42,492 bases of DNA from the NCBI GenBank assembly GCA_020846025.1, contig JADLER010000108.1, positions 1-42,492 of the forward strand, given 5' to 3'. Shown here piece by piece: positions 34,358 to 42,492 of this stretch (its first letter is position 1; every line of letters starts with the position of its first letter). The stretch comes from Bacteroidia bacterium (GTDB lineage: Bacteria > Bacteroidota > Bacteroidia > B-17B0 > Aurantibacillaceae). The notes under the pieces were generated by a model. It did not search any database. It worked only from the letters and a program-made list of their open reading frames with translations, and was not told the DNA's origin. Position numbers and translations under genes: made by a program.

Positions 34358-35938
34358 CTATAAAACATTTAATACCGCTCTAAATAATCCAAGGTCATCA
34401 AATGAATAAGGTTTTTGAATCTGTTCGGCTTTTATTTTTCCTTTTACAATTAGTGTTTTTTCGGTGCTTTCGCCCATAGCAATAATTTTATGATGTGATA
34501 AAATCTTGTTCTTTTCTAAATAAGATTCTACATTACTTGGACTAGTAAATACTAAGATGTCAGTATTTTCGGCAACGTTATGTGCTATTTTAAGTGTGGC
34601 ATAAATAGGTAAGTCCACCAATTTATCTTGTTTTGCAAATTGCCATTGTATGGTACGCATACTTTCTCTTGCAATCGGAAACACCACTTTGCCAGAGCCA
34701 ACACGTGCTGCAAATTGTTTTCCAACTAATTTTGTATCTGTACTGGTTCCAATAAAATCAGCTCTTTTTCCGTATTGACGCAAGGCTTGAGAGGTGCCTG
34801 TGCCCATACACCCAATTTTAGTAGTTCCAATATCAGGGTTTTGCATAAAGAAAAACTCAACCGCATGTTTGCTACTAAAAAACAACCAATCGCTTTTTGG
34901 TAATTCTTTAATCGTCAGTTTCTTCATTTCAATAAGGCTTTTATTTTCTACATTAAACCCTAAATTTTTTAACCACAAATTAAGATTTCCGCTTTCGGTC
35001 TCATCTCTTGATATAAATACATTTTTAGAAGAAATACGATGGATATGTTCAACAATTTTCTCAGGTAAATCTTCTGTATTGGTAGTTTCATAATACAATT
35101 GCTTAGGTTGCGTATTCCAAGCTTCTGCTACTGATACATGAACTTTAAAAACTTTTCGATCGTGTTCGTTTAATTCCACATCACAATAAGCACCCAGAGG
35201 TAATTGGCAACCACCATCTAATAAATTTAAAATACGCCTTTCAATATTAATGTTGATCATCACGTCATAATCGCAAATAGTATCAAATACATCGCTGAGT
35301 TTGTAATCATCTTCTCTAATTTGCCAAGCTAACACACCTTGTGCAGGTGCAGGAATAAATTCAGTTGGGTCGAGTTGTGTTACTGTAAATTCTGATAAGT
35401 CAATTTCTAATCTTTCAAGTCCTGCTGCAGCTAAGATAATGGCATCAAATTGCCCTTCTCGTAATTTATTTATTCGTGTAGGAACATTGCCCCGTAAGTC
35501 TGCTATTTCAACATCCGGACGAAAAGCAAGTAATTGCGATTTTCGACGCGCAGATGAAGTACCGACTTTTGCATTTTTCTTTAAGCCGAATTTTTGTGTA
35601 GTGTCCTCGCATTCATCTCGCATTATTAACCAATCAGCTGGGTTTTCTCTATTGGATACACCTGCAACTATTAAACCATCTGGATTTTCGGTAGGTAAAT
35701 CTTTATGCGAATGCACAGCTACATCTATTGTTTTACTGAGTAGGGCTTCTTCTAGTTCTTTAGTAAAAAATCCTTTACCTTCTAATTTATCAAAACTGGT
35801 ATTCCATTCTTGTGTCCTGTCGCCTTTAGTTTCAATAATTTTAATTTGAACTTCGTGTCCTTTTTCTTCGAGCAGTGCTTTAGTATAATTTGCTTGCCAT
35901 AGTGCTAGTTCACTGCCTCTTGTACCAATGGTAATCAT
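34358..35938 (-). CDS. hemC/hemD: Fused hydroxymethylbilane synthase / uroporphyrinogen-III synthase
   Basis: A 526-residue fusion. Residues 1 to about 300 are HemC: GTRGSELALWQ at the start, the VHSHKDLPT and GTSSARRKSQ motifs and the dipyrromethane cofactor cysteine C244 in DGGCQLPLGAY. Residues about 305-526 are HemD, recognisable by its order of motifs (FSSKHAVEFFF, GCMGTGTSQAL, VFPIARESMRTI, FTSPSNVESYL). The fusion would make hydroxymethylbilane and close it to uroporphyrinogen III in one polypeptide, limiting release of the unstable linear tetrapyrrole. It heads a three-gene heme operon and is divergent from sufS. Confidence 0.94.
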   Translation of the reverse strand: MITIGTRGSELALWQANYTKALLEEKGHEVQIKIIETKGDRTQEWNTSFDKLEGKGFFTKELEEALLSKTIDVAVHSHKDLPTENPDGLIVAGVSNRENPADWLIMRDECEDTTQKFGLKKNAKVGTSSARRKSQLLAFRPDVEIADLRGNVPTRINKLREGQFDAIILAAAGLERLEIDLSEFTVTQLDPTEFIPAPAQGVLAWQIREDDYKLSDVFDTICDYDVMININIERRILNLLDGGCQLPLGAYCDVELNEHDRKVFKVHVSVAEAWNTQPKQLYYETTNTEDLPEKIVEHIHRISSKNVFISRDETESGNLNLWLKNLGFNVENKSLIEMKKLTIKELPKSDWLFFSSKHAVEFFFMQNPDIGTTKIGCMGTGTSQALRQYGKRADFIGTSTDTKLVGKQFAARVGSGKVVFPIARESMRTIQWQFAKQDKLVDLPIYATLKIAHNVAENTDILVFTSPSNVESYLEKNKILSHHKIIAMGESTEKTLIVKGKIKAEQIQKPYSFDDLGLFRAVLNVL

Positions 35939-36049
35939 ACGTTGTGTTTAAAATTAGAGGCTACAAGATAGTGAATTTTAACTTATTGTAGATAAATATT
36001 CGTATTAAACCGTAACTTTATAAAATATTTGACCATGTACTTTAAAACA

Positions 36050-37276
36050 ATGAAAAATAATTCAGATATACGTCAGCAGTTTCCAATTCTACAACGAACT
36101 ATTAATGGAAAACCTTTGATTTATTTTGATAATGGTGCAACTACCCAAAAACCGAAGCAAGTTATAGATTGTATTGTAAAATATTACAGCGAACAAAATG
36201 CTAATATTCATCGTGGTGTACACACCTTAAGTCGCGAGGCTACTATTTTATTTGAAGAAGCACGAAAAGAAGTAGCAACCTTTATTGGTGCTGATGACTC
36301 ATCTATTGCATTTACACAAGGCACAACAGACAGTATTAATATAGTGGCAAACGCCCTGAATCATCTTAACTTACCAAAAGGTGCTGAGGTGGTGGTTACA
36401 GAAATGGAACATCATTCTAATATTTTACCATGGCAATTGTGGTGTGAAAGAAGTAAAGCTCAGTTAAAAGTTATTCCAATTGATAAAGACGGCCGCTTAG
36501 TTATTGAGAATTTAGAAACCATAGTGAATGAAAAAACTGCTTTAGTTGCTCTTACCCAAGTTTCAAATACGCTTGGTATTATAAATCCAGTAAAACAAAT
36601 TATTAAAAACATAAAGTCCATTAGCCCTAAGACATTAGTGTTAGTAGATGGAGCACAATCTACCCCACATTTACAAATTAATGTAAAAGATATGGATTGT
36701 GACTTTTTTGTATTTAGTGGTCATAAAATGTATGCGCCTACTGGTGTTGGCGTTTTATATATTAAGCAGCCCCTAGGCGAAACATTACCTATTTTCCGAA
36801 CAGGAGGTGGAGTCATTAAAACAGTAACGTTTAGTCAAACAGAATATCTAGATACAATTCAACGGTTTGAACCAGGTACACCTAATATTGAAGGGGTACT
36901 TGGTTTAGCAGAAGCTATTAGATTTATCAATGCAGTAGGCATCCAGAATATTTCCGCACATGAACATCAATTATTAGAACTAGCTTCAAAAAGATTAAAT
37001 GATTTACCCGAAATAGAAATTTATGGTAATATTGATGTAAAGGAGAAAGCAGGAGTTATCTCATTTAATGTAAAAAATGCTCATCCGTTTGACGTAGGCA
37101 CCTTACTTGATAAATATGGAGTGGCTGTTCGTACTGGTCATCATTGTACACAACCTTTAATGCACTGTTTAAATATACCTGGAACCATTCGAGCATCGTT
37201 TGCTATATATAATACAGTTGATGAGGTTGAGCAATTTATTGAATCGCTTAAAAAATCTATTCGTTTATTGAGTTAA
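36050..37276 (+). CDS. sufS: Cysteine desulfurase, SufS type
   Basis: A group II cysteine desulfurase that moves sulfur from cysteine to the Suf iron-sulfur assembly proteins. With the ATG at 36050 it has 408 residues and starts MKNNSDIRQQFPILQ, the usual distance to the FPIL motif; ATG 36035 and TTG 36029 are longer alternatives. The PLP lysine is K226 (FSGHKMYAPTGVGVLY) and the persulfide cysteine is C366 (RTGHHCTQPLM). HRGVHTLSREAT and the TEMEHHSNILPW motif confirm the group. No other suf genes are here. A promoter-like TAACTTTA (36013-36020), one base off the -7 consensus, lies upstream. Confidence 0.94.
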   Translation: MKNNSDIRQQFPILQRTINGKPLIYFDNGATTQKPKQVIDCIVKYYSEQNANIHRGVHTLSREATILFEEARKEVATFIGADDSSIAFTQGTTDSINIVANALNHLNLPKGAEVVVTEMEHHSNILPWQLWCERSKAQLKVIPIDKDGRLVIENLETIVNEKTALVALTQVSNTLGIINPVKQIIKNIKSISPKTLVLVDGAQSTPHLQINVKDMDCDFFVFSGHKMYAPTGVGVLYIKQPLGETLPIFRTGGGVIKTVTFSQTEYLDTIQRFEPGTPNIEGVLGLAEAIRFINAVGIQNISAHEHQLLELASKRLNDLPEIEIYGNIDVKEKAGVISFNVKNAHPFDVGTLLDKYGVAVRTGHHCTQPLMHCLNIPGTIRASFAIYNTVDEVEQFIESLKKSIRLLS

Positions 37277-37294
37277 TATTTTTTTCTGTAAATA

Positions 37295-38212
37295 ATGAAA
37301 ACATATATTTTTATTTTATTTGCTTTTATTTTATTTTCCTGTGGTGTAAAAGATGATTACACTAAAAAAGACTCGCCCACATCTGGGAAGGTAACTTTAT
37401 ATTTTGAAGAAGGAATTACGCCACATATTCAAAATCAAATTTTTACTTTTAAATCTATCTATCCACATGCTGATATTACTTTACGCCCGAGTAATGAAAA
37501 TGAAGCAGTGCAAGCTTTATATAATGATTGCACCAAGGTAATTGCAATTACACGCCAACTTACACAAAAAGAATTAGAACAATTTAAAGCCAAAAATGTC
37601 GTGATTGATTTCTCGCCTGTAGCAGGCGATGCTGTCGCTTTAATTGTTAGTAAAAATTTCCCTGATTCTATTATATCCATAAATACTTTAAAAGAAATAT
37701 TAAATGGAAATGATACGGCTTATAATCATCAAGCTATAACGATTTTATTTGATAATGCTAATTCTGGTTCTACAAAGTATTTAAAGGATTCTCTTTTGCC
37801 TAATTCTAATTTTGGTAGTAATTGTTCGGCAAAAAATAATACACTCGAGTTGTTTCATGCAATTCGTAATTCTACAAATATCATAGGTGTTTGCGATTAC
37901 GCCTGGTTAAGTGATAATGATGATATGAACACCAAAGACATTTTAAAAGGTATAAAAATATTAGCAGTATCAAAAAATCAAACCCATGTGGCTTATATGC
38001 CCGATCAGTCTAATATTGCAACAAAAGATTATCCATTAACTAAAACCATCTATATTATTAGGCGTTCGGCTGAGTTTAGTTTGGGTAAAGGCATCGAAAC
38101 TTTTATAGCAGGAGAAAAAGGACAACTCATGTTTTTAAAACAAGGTCTTCCCCCTTATCGACAAGAGGAACGGGTGATTGAAGTAGATATGACACCTATA
38201 AATATTCATTAA
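37295..38212 (+). CDS. PstS-like substrate-binding lipoprotein
   Basis: A 305-residue lipoprotein (lipobox ILFSC, Cys 16) with the fold of phosphate-binding proteins. The GKVTLYFEEG start, the ITRQLTQKELEQFKAKNVVI middle, FSPVAGDAVALIVSKNFPDS and FDNANSGSTKYLKDSLL are features of the PstS-like family, as is the C-terminal FIAGEKGQLMFLKQGLPP. Whether phosphate is the ligand is uncertain. No pstC, pstA or pstB is in the window. It is followed by two genes for exported proteins, the second a TPR protein, a pairing met in Bacteroidota, where these proteins may work with TonB systems rather than ABC transporters (inference). It begins 18 bases after sufS. Confidence 0.86.
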   Translation: MKTYIFILFAFILFSCGVKDDYTKKDSPTSGKVTLYFEEGITPHIQNQIFTFKSIYPHADITLRPSNENEAVQALYNDCTKVIAITRQLTQKELEQFKAKNVVIDFSPVAGDAVALIVSKNFPDSIISINTLKEILNGNDTAYNHQAITILFDNANSGSTKYLKDSLLPNSNFGSNCSAKNNTLELFHAIRNSTNIIGVCDYAWLSDNDDMNTKDILKGIKILAVSKNQTHVAYMPDQSNIATKDYPLTKTIYIIRRSAEFSLGKGIETFIAGEKGQLMFLKQGLPPYRQEERVIEVDMTPINIH

Positions 38213-38311
38213 GAAATTAAAATATTGTTAAATTTAGATGTATTTGATTGTCTTTTTTAGATATGGCAAGTATATTGAAATTAAAAACATGTAATTTTAT
38301 CTATCAGATTA

Positions 38312-38875
38312 GTGCGTAAATTATTTATCATATTTATTTTTTCACGAATTATTTTTACAAGTTATTGTAATGCGCAAAGTAATGAGTTGTTTACTGCACA
38401 ATCTCGCTTACTTATACAATGGGAAGATGGCAAAGGAAAATTAATGGAGGCTTATACAGAGTCGTCGAATATGACACTTAGTCTATCAACTGGTGAATTT
38501 TTTTTGAAAGCGGATTTATCAACTTTAAAAACAGCTAATATATCATTAGATTCAATAATAAAAAGTAAAGGTTCTCAGCAACTAATATATAAAGGCAAAC
38601 TATCGGCTGATAATTTATATGTTTTTACTCAACATGTAAATGAAGAGAAAGATTATTTCATCGAAGGACAATTATCCATCAATTCAAAATCAACGCCCTG
38701 TGTGGCAATATACAACCCTACTAATTTTTCTGAAAAAAGTGATAATAAAAAATTCCGTATGAATTTTGAATTAATTGTTAGTCCTAGTAAAATCACTATA
38801 TTAGGGCTCGAAAATCTAATTAATAAACAGCTTATTTTTAAGATTATCAACGGACCATTGAACACACAACCATAA
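38312..38875 (+). CDS. Small exported protein of unknown function
   Basis: A 187-residue protein with signal peptide about 1-22 (ending CNAQ). The start must be GTG or another rare codon: no ATG occurs in frame between the upstream stop at 38282 and this GTG. The body is beta-rich with a YceI-like feel (LSLSTGEFFLKADLSTL, YFIEGQLSINSKST, FELIVSPSKITILGLENL), but I do not claim that family. It lies 99 bases after the PstS-like gene and 9 bases before the TPR gene, so it is probably cotranscribed with the latter. Confidence 0.72.
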   Translation: MRKLFIIFIFSRIIFTSYCNAQSNELFTAQSRLLIQWEDGKGKLMEAYTESSNMTLSLSTGEFFLKADLSTLKTANISLDSIIKSKGSQQLIYKGKLSADNLYVFTQHVNEEKDYFIEGQLSINSKSTPCVAIYNPTNFSEKSDNKKFRMNFELIVSPSKITILGLENLINKQLIFKIINGPLNTQP

Positions 38876-38884
38876 TTAATTTTT

Positions 38885-40555
38885 ATGAAGAATATGAAGA
38901 ACACAGTTATTATGAGCGCAAGTGTATTTATTACACATATTGCATTTTCACAAACATTACAGGAAGCAGTTATAAAAACCGAGAACGAGCGCTTTGCAGC
39001 GGCTGCACAGGACTTTAGAGCTTTAATTGCAAAAGAACCAACCAAAGGTGAGAATTATTTCTATCTTGGTGAAAACTATTTCGAAAATGGTGATTTAGAT
39101 TCTGCTAATCTTTTTTATCAAAAAGGAGTTGATGTAAATGCAACTTATCCGCTTAATTATGTGGGATTAGGAAAAGTATTGTGGTATAATGGAAAATCAA
39201 CTGAGGCTAAAGCACAATTTTTTAAAGCCGCCACTTTAGGAAATAATAAAAATACTGAGGTTATGCGAAAAACTGCTGAAGCATACATAAAATCTGAAAA
39301 TAAAAGTTTAGATGAAGCAATTACTTTGTTAAATGCAGCTATCAAAATAGATCCTAAAAATGCTGAGAACCATTTATTATTAGGTGATGCACTTTTAGAA
39401 AAAAGCCCTACTGAGGGCGGGCCTGCTATAAAAGAATACGATAAGTTTTCTGAGTTAAATCCTAAATCACCTAAGGGTATTTTACGTTCTGGTAAACTAT
39501 ATCAACGTGGACGTAACTATCAATTAGCATTAGATTTGTATAAAAAAGCAGAAGCAATAGATCCTACATTTGCCCCAGCCTATCGTGAGAAAGCAGAATT
39601 ATATCACTTAGCCAATCAAAAAGCAAACGCTGTAGAGTCTTATAGAAAATATTTAGAGTTAAATAACTCTGATGAAGCGCGTGAACGTTACGCGGGTTTC
39701 TTATTAAATAATAAACAATACACTGAAGCAATTACTGAGGTGGAAACACTTCAAAAAGGAGGAAATAAAAGTTTATACTTAGATAGATATTTAGGATATG
39801 CTTATGCTGAGCAACCAAGTAGATTAGATACAAGTAGTTATAGAAAAGGATTAAACGCAATGAATAGTTTCTTTTTAAAATCTTCTTCTGCGCCTAATTT
39901 TAAATATTTAGCCACTGATTATAAAAACAAAGGCGTTTTATTATCAAAATTAAAACAAGATAGTTTAGCGGTTATTGAATTTGAAAAGGCAATTGCAACT
40001 GATCCTAAGTTAACTAACGATGTTAATCGTGAGATTGCAAAAACATATATGACCTCAAGAAATTATGCCAAGGCTATAGAAACCTATAAGAAAATCGAAA
40101 ATGGAAATATGGCTAACTTAACTGGCCAAGATTTTTATGAAATGGGAAGGGCTTATTATTATGAAGGTGGGAATAAGCAACGCGAAAAGAAGGATGCTGA
40201 CGCATTAGCAATGTTTGTAAGTTCTGATTCTTGTTTTTCTAAATTAGCACAAAAAAACCCAACATATTCAATTGCTTTTTTATGGAGAGCAAAAGCAAAT
40301 GTTCAACAAGATATAAAAAATGAAAAATGGTTAGCTAAGCCTTTTTATGAAACATTTATGACATTAACAAAACCAGAGGAAAGAGCTACTGCATCAAATA
40401 AAAACGGAGTGATTGAGTCGTGCGAGTACCTTGGCTATTATTGTGTAACTACCAAAGATTATGAAAAAGCAAAAGAATACTTTGGAATTATACGTGATTT
40501 AGATCCGAATAATAAAAAACAGATCGAATTCTTTAAAAGCCCTCAAGGAAAATAA
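38885..40555 (+). CDS. Exported tetratricopeptide-repeat protein
   Basis: A 556-residue exported protein (signal peptide to about residue 22, ending AFSQ). It consists of about ten TPR units, seen in the repeated spacing of LGENYFENGDLDSANLFYQK, LGDALLEKSPTEGGPAIKEY and KLYQRGRNYQLALDLYKKAE, with Ala/Gly/Tyr at the packing positions. No catalytic motif is visible. It would be a periplasmic scaffold. The PstS-like lipoprotein and the small exported protein precede it on the same strand. The flavoprotein follows after a 52-base gap to its preferred start. Confidence 0.9.
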   Translation: MKNMKNTVIMSASVFITHIAFSQTLQEAVIKTENERFAAAAQDFRALIAKEPTKGENYFYLGENYFENGDLDSANLFYQKGVDVNATYPLNYVGLGKVLWYNGKSTEAKAQFFKAATLGNNKNTEVMRKTAEAYIKSENKSLDEAITLLNAAIKIDPKNAENHLLLGDALLEKSPTEGGPAIKEYDKFSELNPKSPKGILRSGKLYQRGRNYQLALDLYKKAEAIDPTFAPAYREKAELYHLANQKANAVESYRKYLELNNSDEARERYAGFLLNNKQYTEAITEVETLQKGGNKSLYLDRYLGYAYAEQPSRLDTSSYRKGLNAMNSFFLKSSSAPNFKYLATDYKNKGVLLSKLKQDSLAVIEFEKAIATDPKLTNDVNREIAKTYMTSRNYAKAIETYKKIENGNMANLTGQDFYEMGRAYYYEGGNKQREKKDADALAMFVSSDSCFSKLAQKNPTYSIAFLWRAKANVQQDIKNEKWLAKPFYETFMTLTKPEERATASNKNGVIESCEYLGYYCVTTKDYEKAKEYFGIIRDLDPNNKKQIEFFKSPQGK

Positions 40556-40607
40556 TTGATTGTTTCTTTTAGTTAATCTGAAGAATAACCATCTTCCATT
40601 ACTAATT

Positions 40608-42188
40608 ATGAAAAAAGAATTACAACTTTTTATACCAGCTTATATTGCATTTAATGAGTCGCTTCTTAAAGAAGAAGTGGCTTCAGAACTTTCATTAAAA
40701 CCTTCCGATAGTTTTTCAATTAAACTCTTGAGAAGAAGTATTGATGCGCGTTCAAAGATTATAAAGGCTAATGTGAAATTAGCAGTTTATATCAATGAAC
40801 CTGTTTTGCCTGATAACTTTGAAATTAATTATAAAGAGGTAGCTGACGCTAAACATGTCATCACTATTATAGGTGCTGGTCCTGCTGGATTGTATGCCGC
40901 TTTAAGATGTTTAGAATTAGGAATTAAACCTATTGTTTTTGAACGAGGAAAAAATGTTCAAGAAAGACGAAGGGATTTGGCAGCTATTAATAAAGAACAT
41001 GTTGTGAATCCTGAGAGTAATTATTGTTTTGGTGAAGGGGGCGCTGGTACTTATAGTGATGGTAAACTTTATACGAGATCAAATAAACGCGGCGATATAG
41101 ATTACATACTAAAAACCTTTGTATATCATGGCGCTGATGAAATGATTTTAGTAGATGCACACCCGCATATTGGCACCAATAAATTACCTCATATTATTGC
41201 TAATATGCGACAATCTATTTTAAAGTATGGAGGCGAAATACATTTTAATTCTAAATTAGTTGATATTAATTATAAAGAAGATAAAATTAGTTCAGTTATC
41301 ATTGAAAGGAATCAATCCAGAGTAGAACATTTGTGTTCTCATGTTGTTTTAGCAACAGGACACTCTGCACGTGATATTTATGAATTATTAAATAACAATC
41401 AAATTGCCATTGAAGCAAAACCATTTGCATTAGGTGTTCGTGTTGAACATCCCCAAGCATATATTGATAAAATTCAATATAGTTGCCACACTTTTGATGA
41501 GGTAATTGAAAAGAGAACTTATTTACCCGCTTCGTCTTATAATTTAGTAAATCAGGTGAATAATCATGGCGTATATTCCTTTTGTATGTGCCCTGGAGGA
41601 ATTATAGCACCTTGTGCAACAAGTCAAAAAGAGGTTGTAACAAACGGTTGGAGTCCTTCAAAACGCAATAATCCGTATGCTAATAGTGGAATTGTAGTGG
41701 GCTTAGAACTAAAAGATTTTGAACCTTATAAAAAATTTGGCGCATTAGCAGGCCTACAGTTACAAAAAGAAATTGAACACAAGGCTTGGTTACTAGGTGG
41801 TAAAACTCAAACTGCACCAGCCCAAAATTTACAAGATTTTGTAAATAATAAACTTAGCACACAACTCATAGAGTGCTCTTATCAACCTGGTACTCATTCA
41901 GTGCAATTAAAAGAAGTTTTGGGCAACATGATTGGTAGTGCATTGCAACAGGGCTTCAAGTTATTTAATCAAAAAATGAAGGGTTATGTGAGTAATGAAG
42001 CTATTATCTTAGGGGTAGAATCTAGAACCTCAACGCCAGTTAGGATTCCAAGAGATAAAGAAACTTTACAGCACGTACAAATAAAAAACTTATATCCATG
42101 TGCCGAAGGTGCTGGCTATGCTGGTGGTATTGTAAGCGCTGCAATGGATGGTGTAAATTGCATAAACGCTATTTTTAAAATGCTTTAG
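40608..42188 (+). CDS. FAD-dependent dehydrogenase of the COG2509 family
   Basis: The frame opens with a TTG at 40560, but the ATG at 40608 gives the family-like start MKKELQLFIPAYIAF and a protein of 526 residues. An N-terminal domain (about 1-75) with paired basic residues precedes a dinucleotide fold with GAGPAG at 89-94, the FERGKNVQERRRDL segment and a NYCFGEGGAGTYSDGKLYTR motif. The C-terminal part has YPCAEGAGYAGGIVSAAMDG, where the flavin binds. This group is conserved but its substrate is unknown. It is cytoplasmic, with no signal. It may be read through from the TPR gene. Confidence 0.9.
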   Translation: MKKELQLFIPAYIAFNESLLKEEVASELSLKPSDSFSIKLLRRSIDARSKIIKANVKLAVYINEPVLPDNFEINYKEVADAKHVITIIGAGPAGLYAALRCLELGIKPIVFERGKNVQERRRDLAAINKEHVVNPESNYCFGEGGAGTYSDGKLYTRSNKRGDIDYILKTFVYHGADEMILVDAHPHIGTNKLPHIIANMRQSILKYGGEIHFNSKLVDINYKEDKISSVIIERNQSRVEHLCSHVVLATGHSARDIYELLNNNQIAIEAKPFALGVRVEHPQAYIDKIQYSCHTFDEVIEKRTYLPASSYNLVNQVNNHGVYSFCMCPGGIIAPCATSQKEVVTNGWSPSKRNNPYANSGIVVGLELKDFEPYKKFGALAGLQLQKEIEHKAWLLGGKTQTAPAQNLQDFVNNKLSTQLIECSYQPGTHSVQLKEVLGNMIGSALQQGFKLFNQKMKGYVSNEAIILGVESRTSTPVRIPRDKETLQHVQIKNLYPCAEGAGYAGGIVSAAMDGVNCINAIFKML

Positions 42189-42492
42189 TAATAGTGTACA
42201 ATATTAATTTGCATTTAAAAATTACTAGATGTAAATCGGGATCGAAAATACGGGGGATATTTGCTTTTCCCACCAATAACATTCATAAGGATTGGAAAGG
42301 TTTAAATGTAACTAGCATAAAGATTTGAAAGGATTAAAAGCACTAAATTTGAGAGATTACATGAGCGATGTTGAACTTATCTTTACCGCATATTTATAAC
42401 TTTTAAATCCGATAACTGTTTACTCAAAACGCCAAAGAAAAACAACTAAAAAAAGTAAAAGTAAAGTCCTATCTAATAGTTTCATGTCTTTC
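42189..42492. other. Non-coding tail with imperfect direct repeats
   Basis: No convincing gene lies in these 304 bases. Two 25-base copies of a CATAAAGATTTGAAAGGATT-like unit, at 42284-42308 and 42316-42340, are identical at 21 of 25 positions and start 32 bases apart; a faint third copy follows near 42346. On the minus strand a short open frame (stop at 42420-42422, open to the right edge) with a very hydrophobic end could be the 3' end of a membrane-protein gene outside the window, or chance. Confidence 0.4.

Noticed and set aside
38653-39045. A 130-codon minus-strand frame spanning the junction of two plus-strand genes
   Set aside because: It lies opposite two genes with clear signal peptides and shows no domain; it is a shadow frame.
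42420-42491. Short hydrophobic minus-strand frame at the right edge
   Set aside because: Only 23 codons are visible, with no family match; it may be the end of a gene outside the window, but it cannot be supported as a feature.

Overview
The window reads as ordinary chromosome from a member of the Bacteroidota. The DNA is AT-rich. Proteins carry type IX secretion sorting domains of both kinds: type A on the protein at 29382-30317, and type B with SprB-type repeats on the one at 10150-13518. Several genes are preceded by the phylum's -7 promoter box TAnnTTTG, and most starts lack a Shine-Dalgarno sequence. A genus cannot be named from this. I see no phage, insertion sequence, CRISPR array, tRNA or rRNA.

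Layout. 1-3078: the 3' part of a periplasmic-TPR/SpoIIE phosphatase gene, then a convergent pair (membrane protein and polyprenyl-phosphate type glycosyltransferase). 3155-6780: the SRP RNA gene, then exbB-exbD-tonB-folC. 6782-13518: a PorE-like TPR/PD40 protein ending in a SPOR domain, purM, and a large secreted adhesin-like protein. 13646-22852: a radical SAM/SPASM protein, kynureninase and tatC; then on the minus strand a phosphate permease and phosphate-type porin, aspS, and a biotin carrier/Tat-signal superoxide dismutase pair. 22936-25611: a secreted protein divergent from an orphan oligopeptide-binding lipoprotein. 25645-32653: J-domain protein, hydrolase, sensor kinase and NarL-type response regulator, followed by four secreted or lipid-anchored proteins. 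32681-35938: a heme operon (fused hemCD, a membrane protein, hemB). 36050-42188: sufS, a PstS-like lipoprotein, a small secreted protein, a TPR protein and a COG2509 flavoprotein. The last 300 bases hold no convincing gene.

The most interesting signal is in 28.6-30.4 kb. Three copies of the palindrome TAGTGCA-N2-TGCACTA (two perfect, one with a single mismatched position) lie 35-52 bases upstream of the response-regulator gene, the T9SS cargo gene and the ankyrin gene. Inverted heptamers spaced by 2 bp are the known 7-2-7 binding layout of NarL-family regulators. I infer that this regulator controls itself and the envelope/secreted genes beside it, a compact signalling module that I do not recognise as a described system. 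Secondary points are a PorE-like protein with SPOR in place of OmpA, several -7 boxes so close to start codons that leaderless mRNAs are predicted, and a shared periplasmic TPR sensor design feeding two different outputs (phosphatase and kinase).
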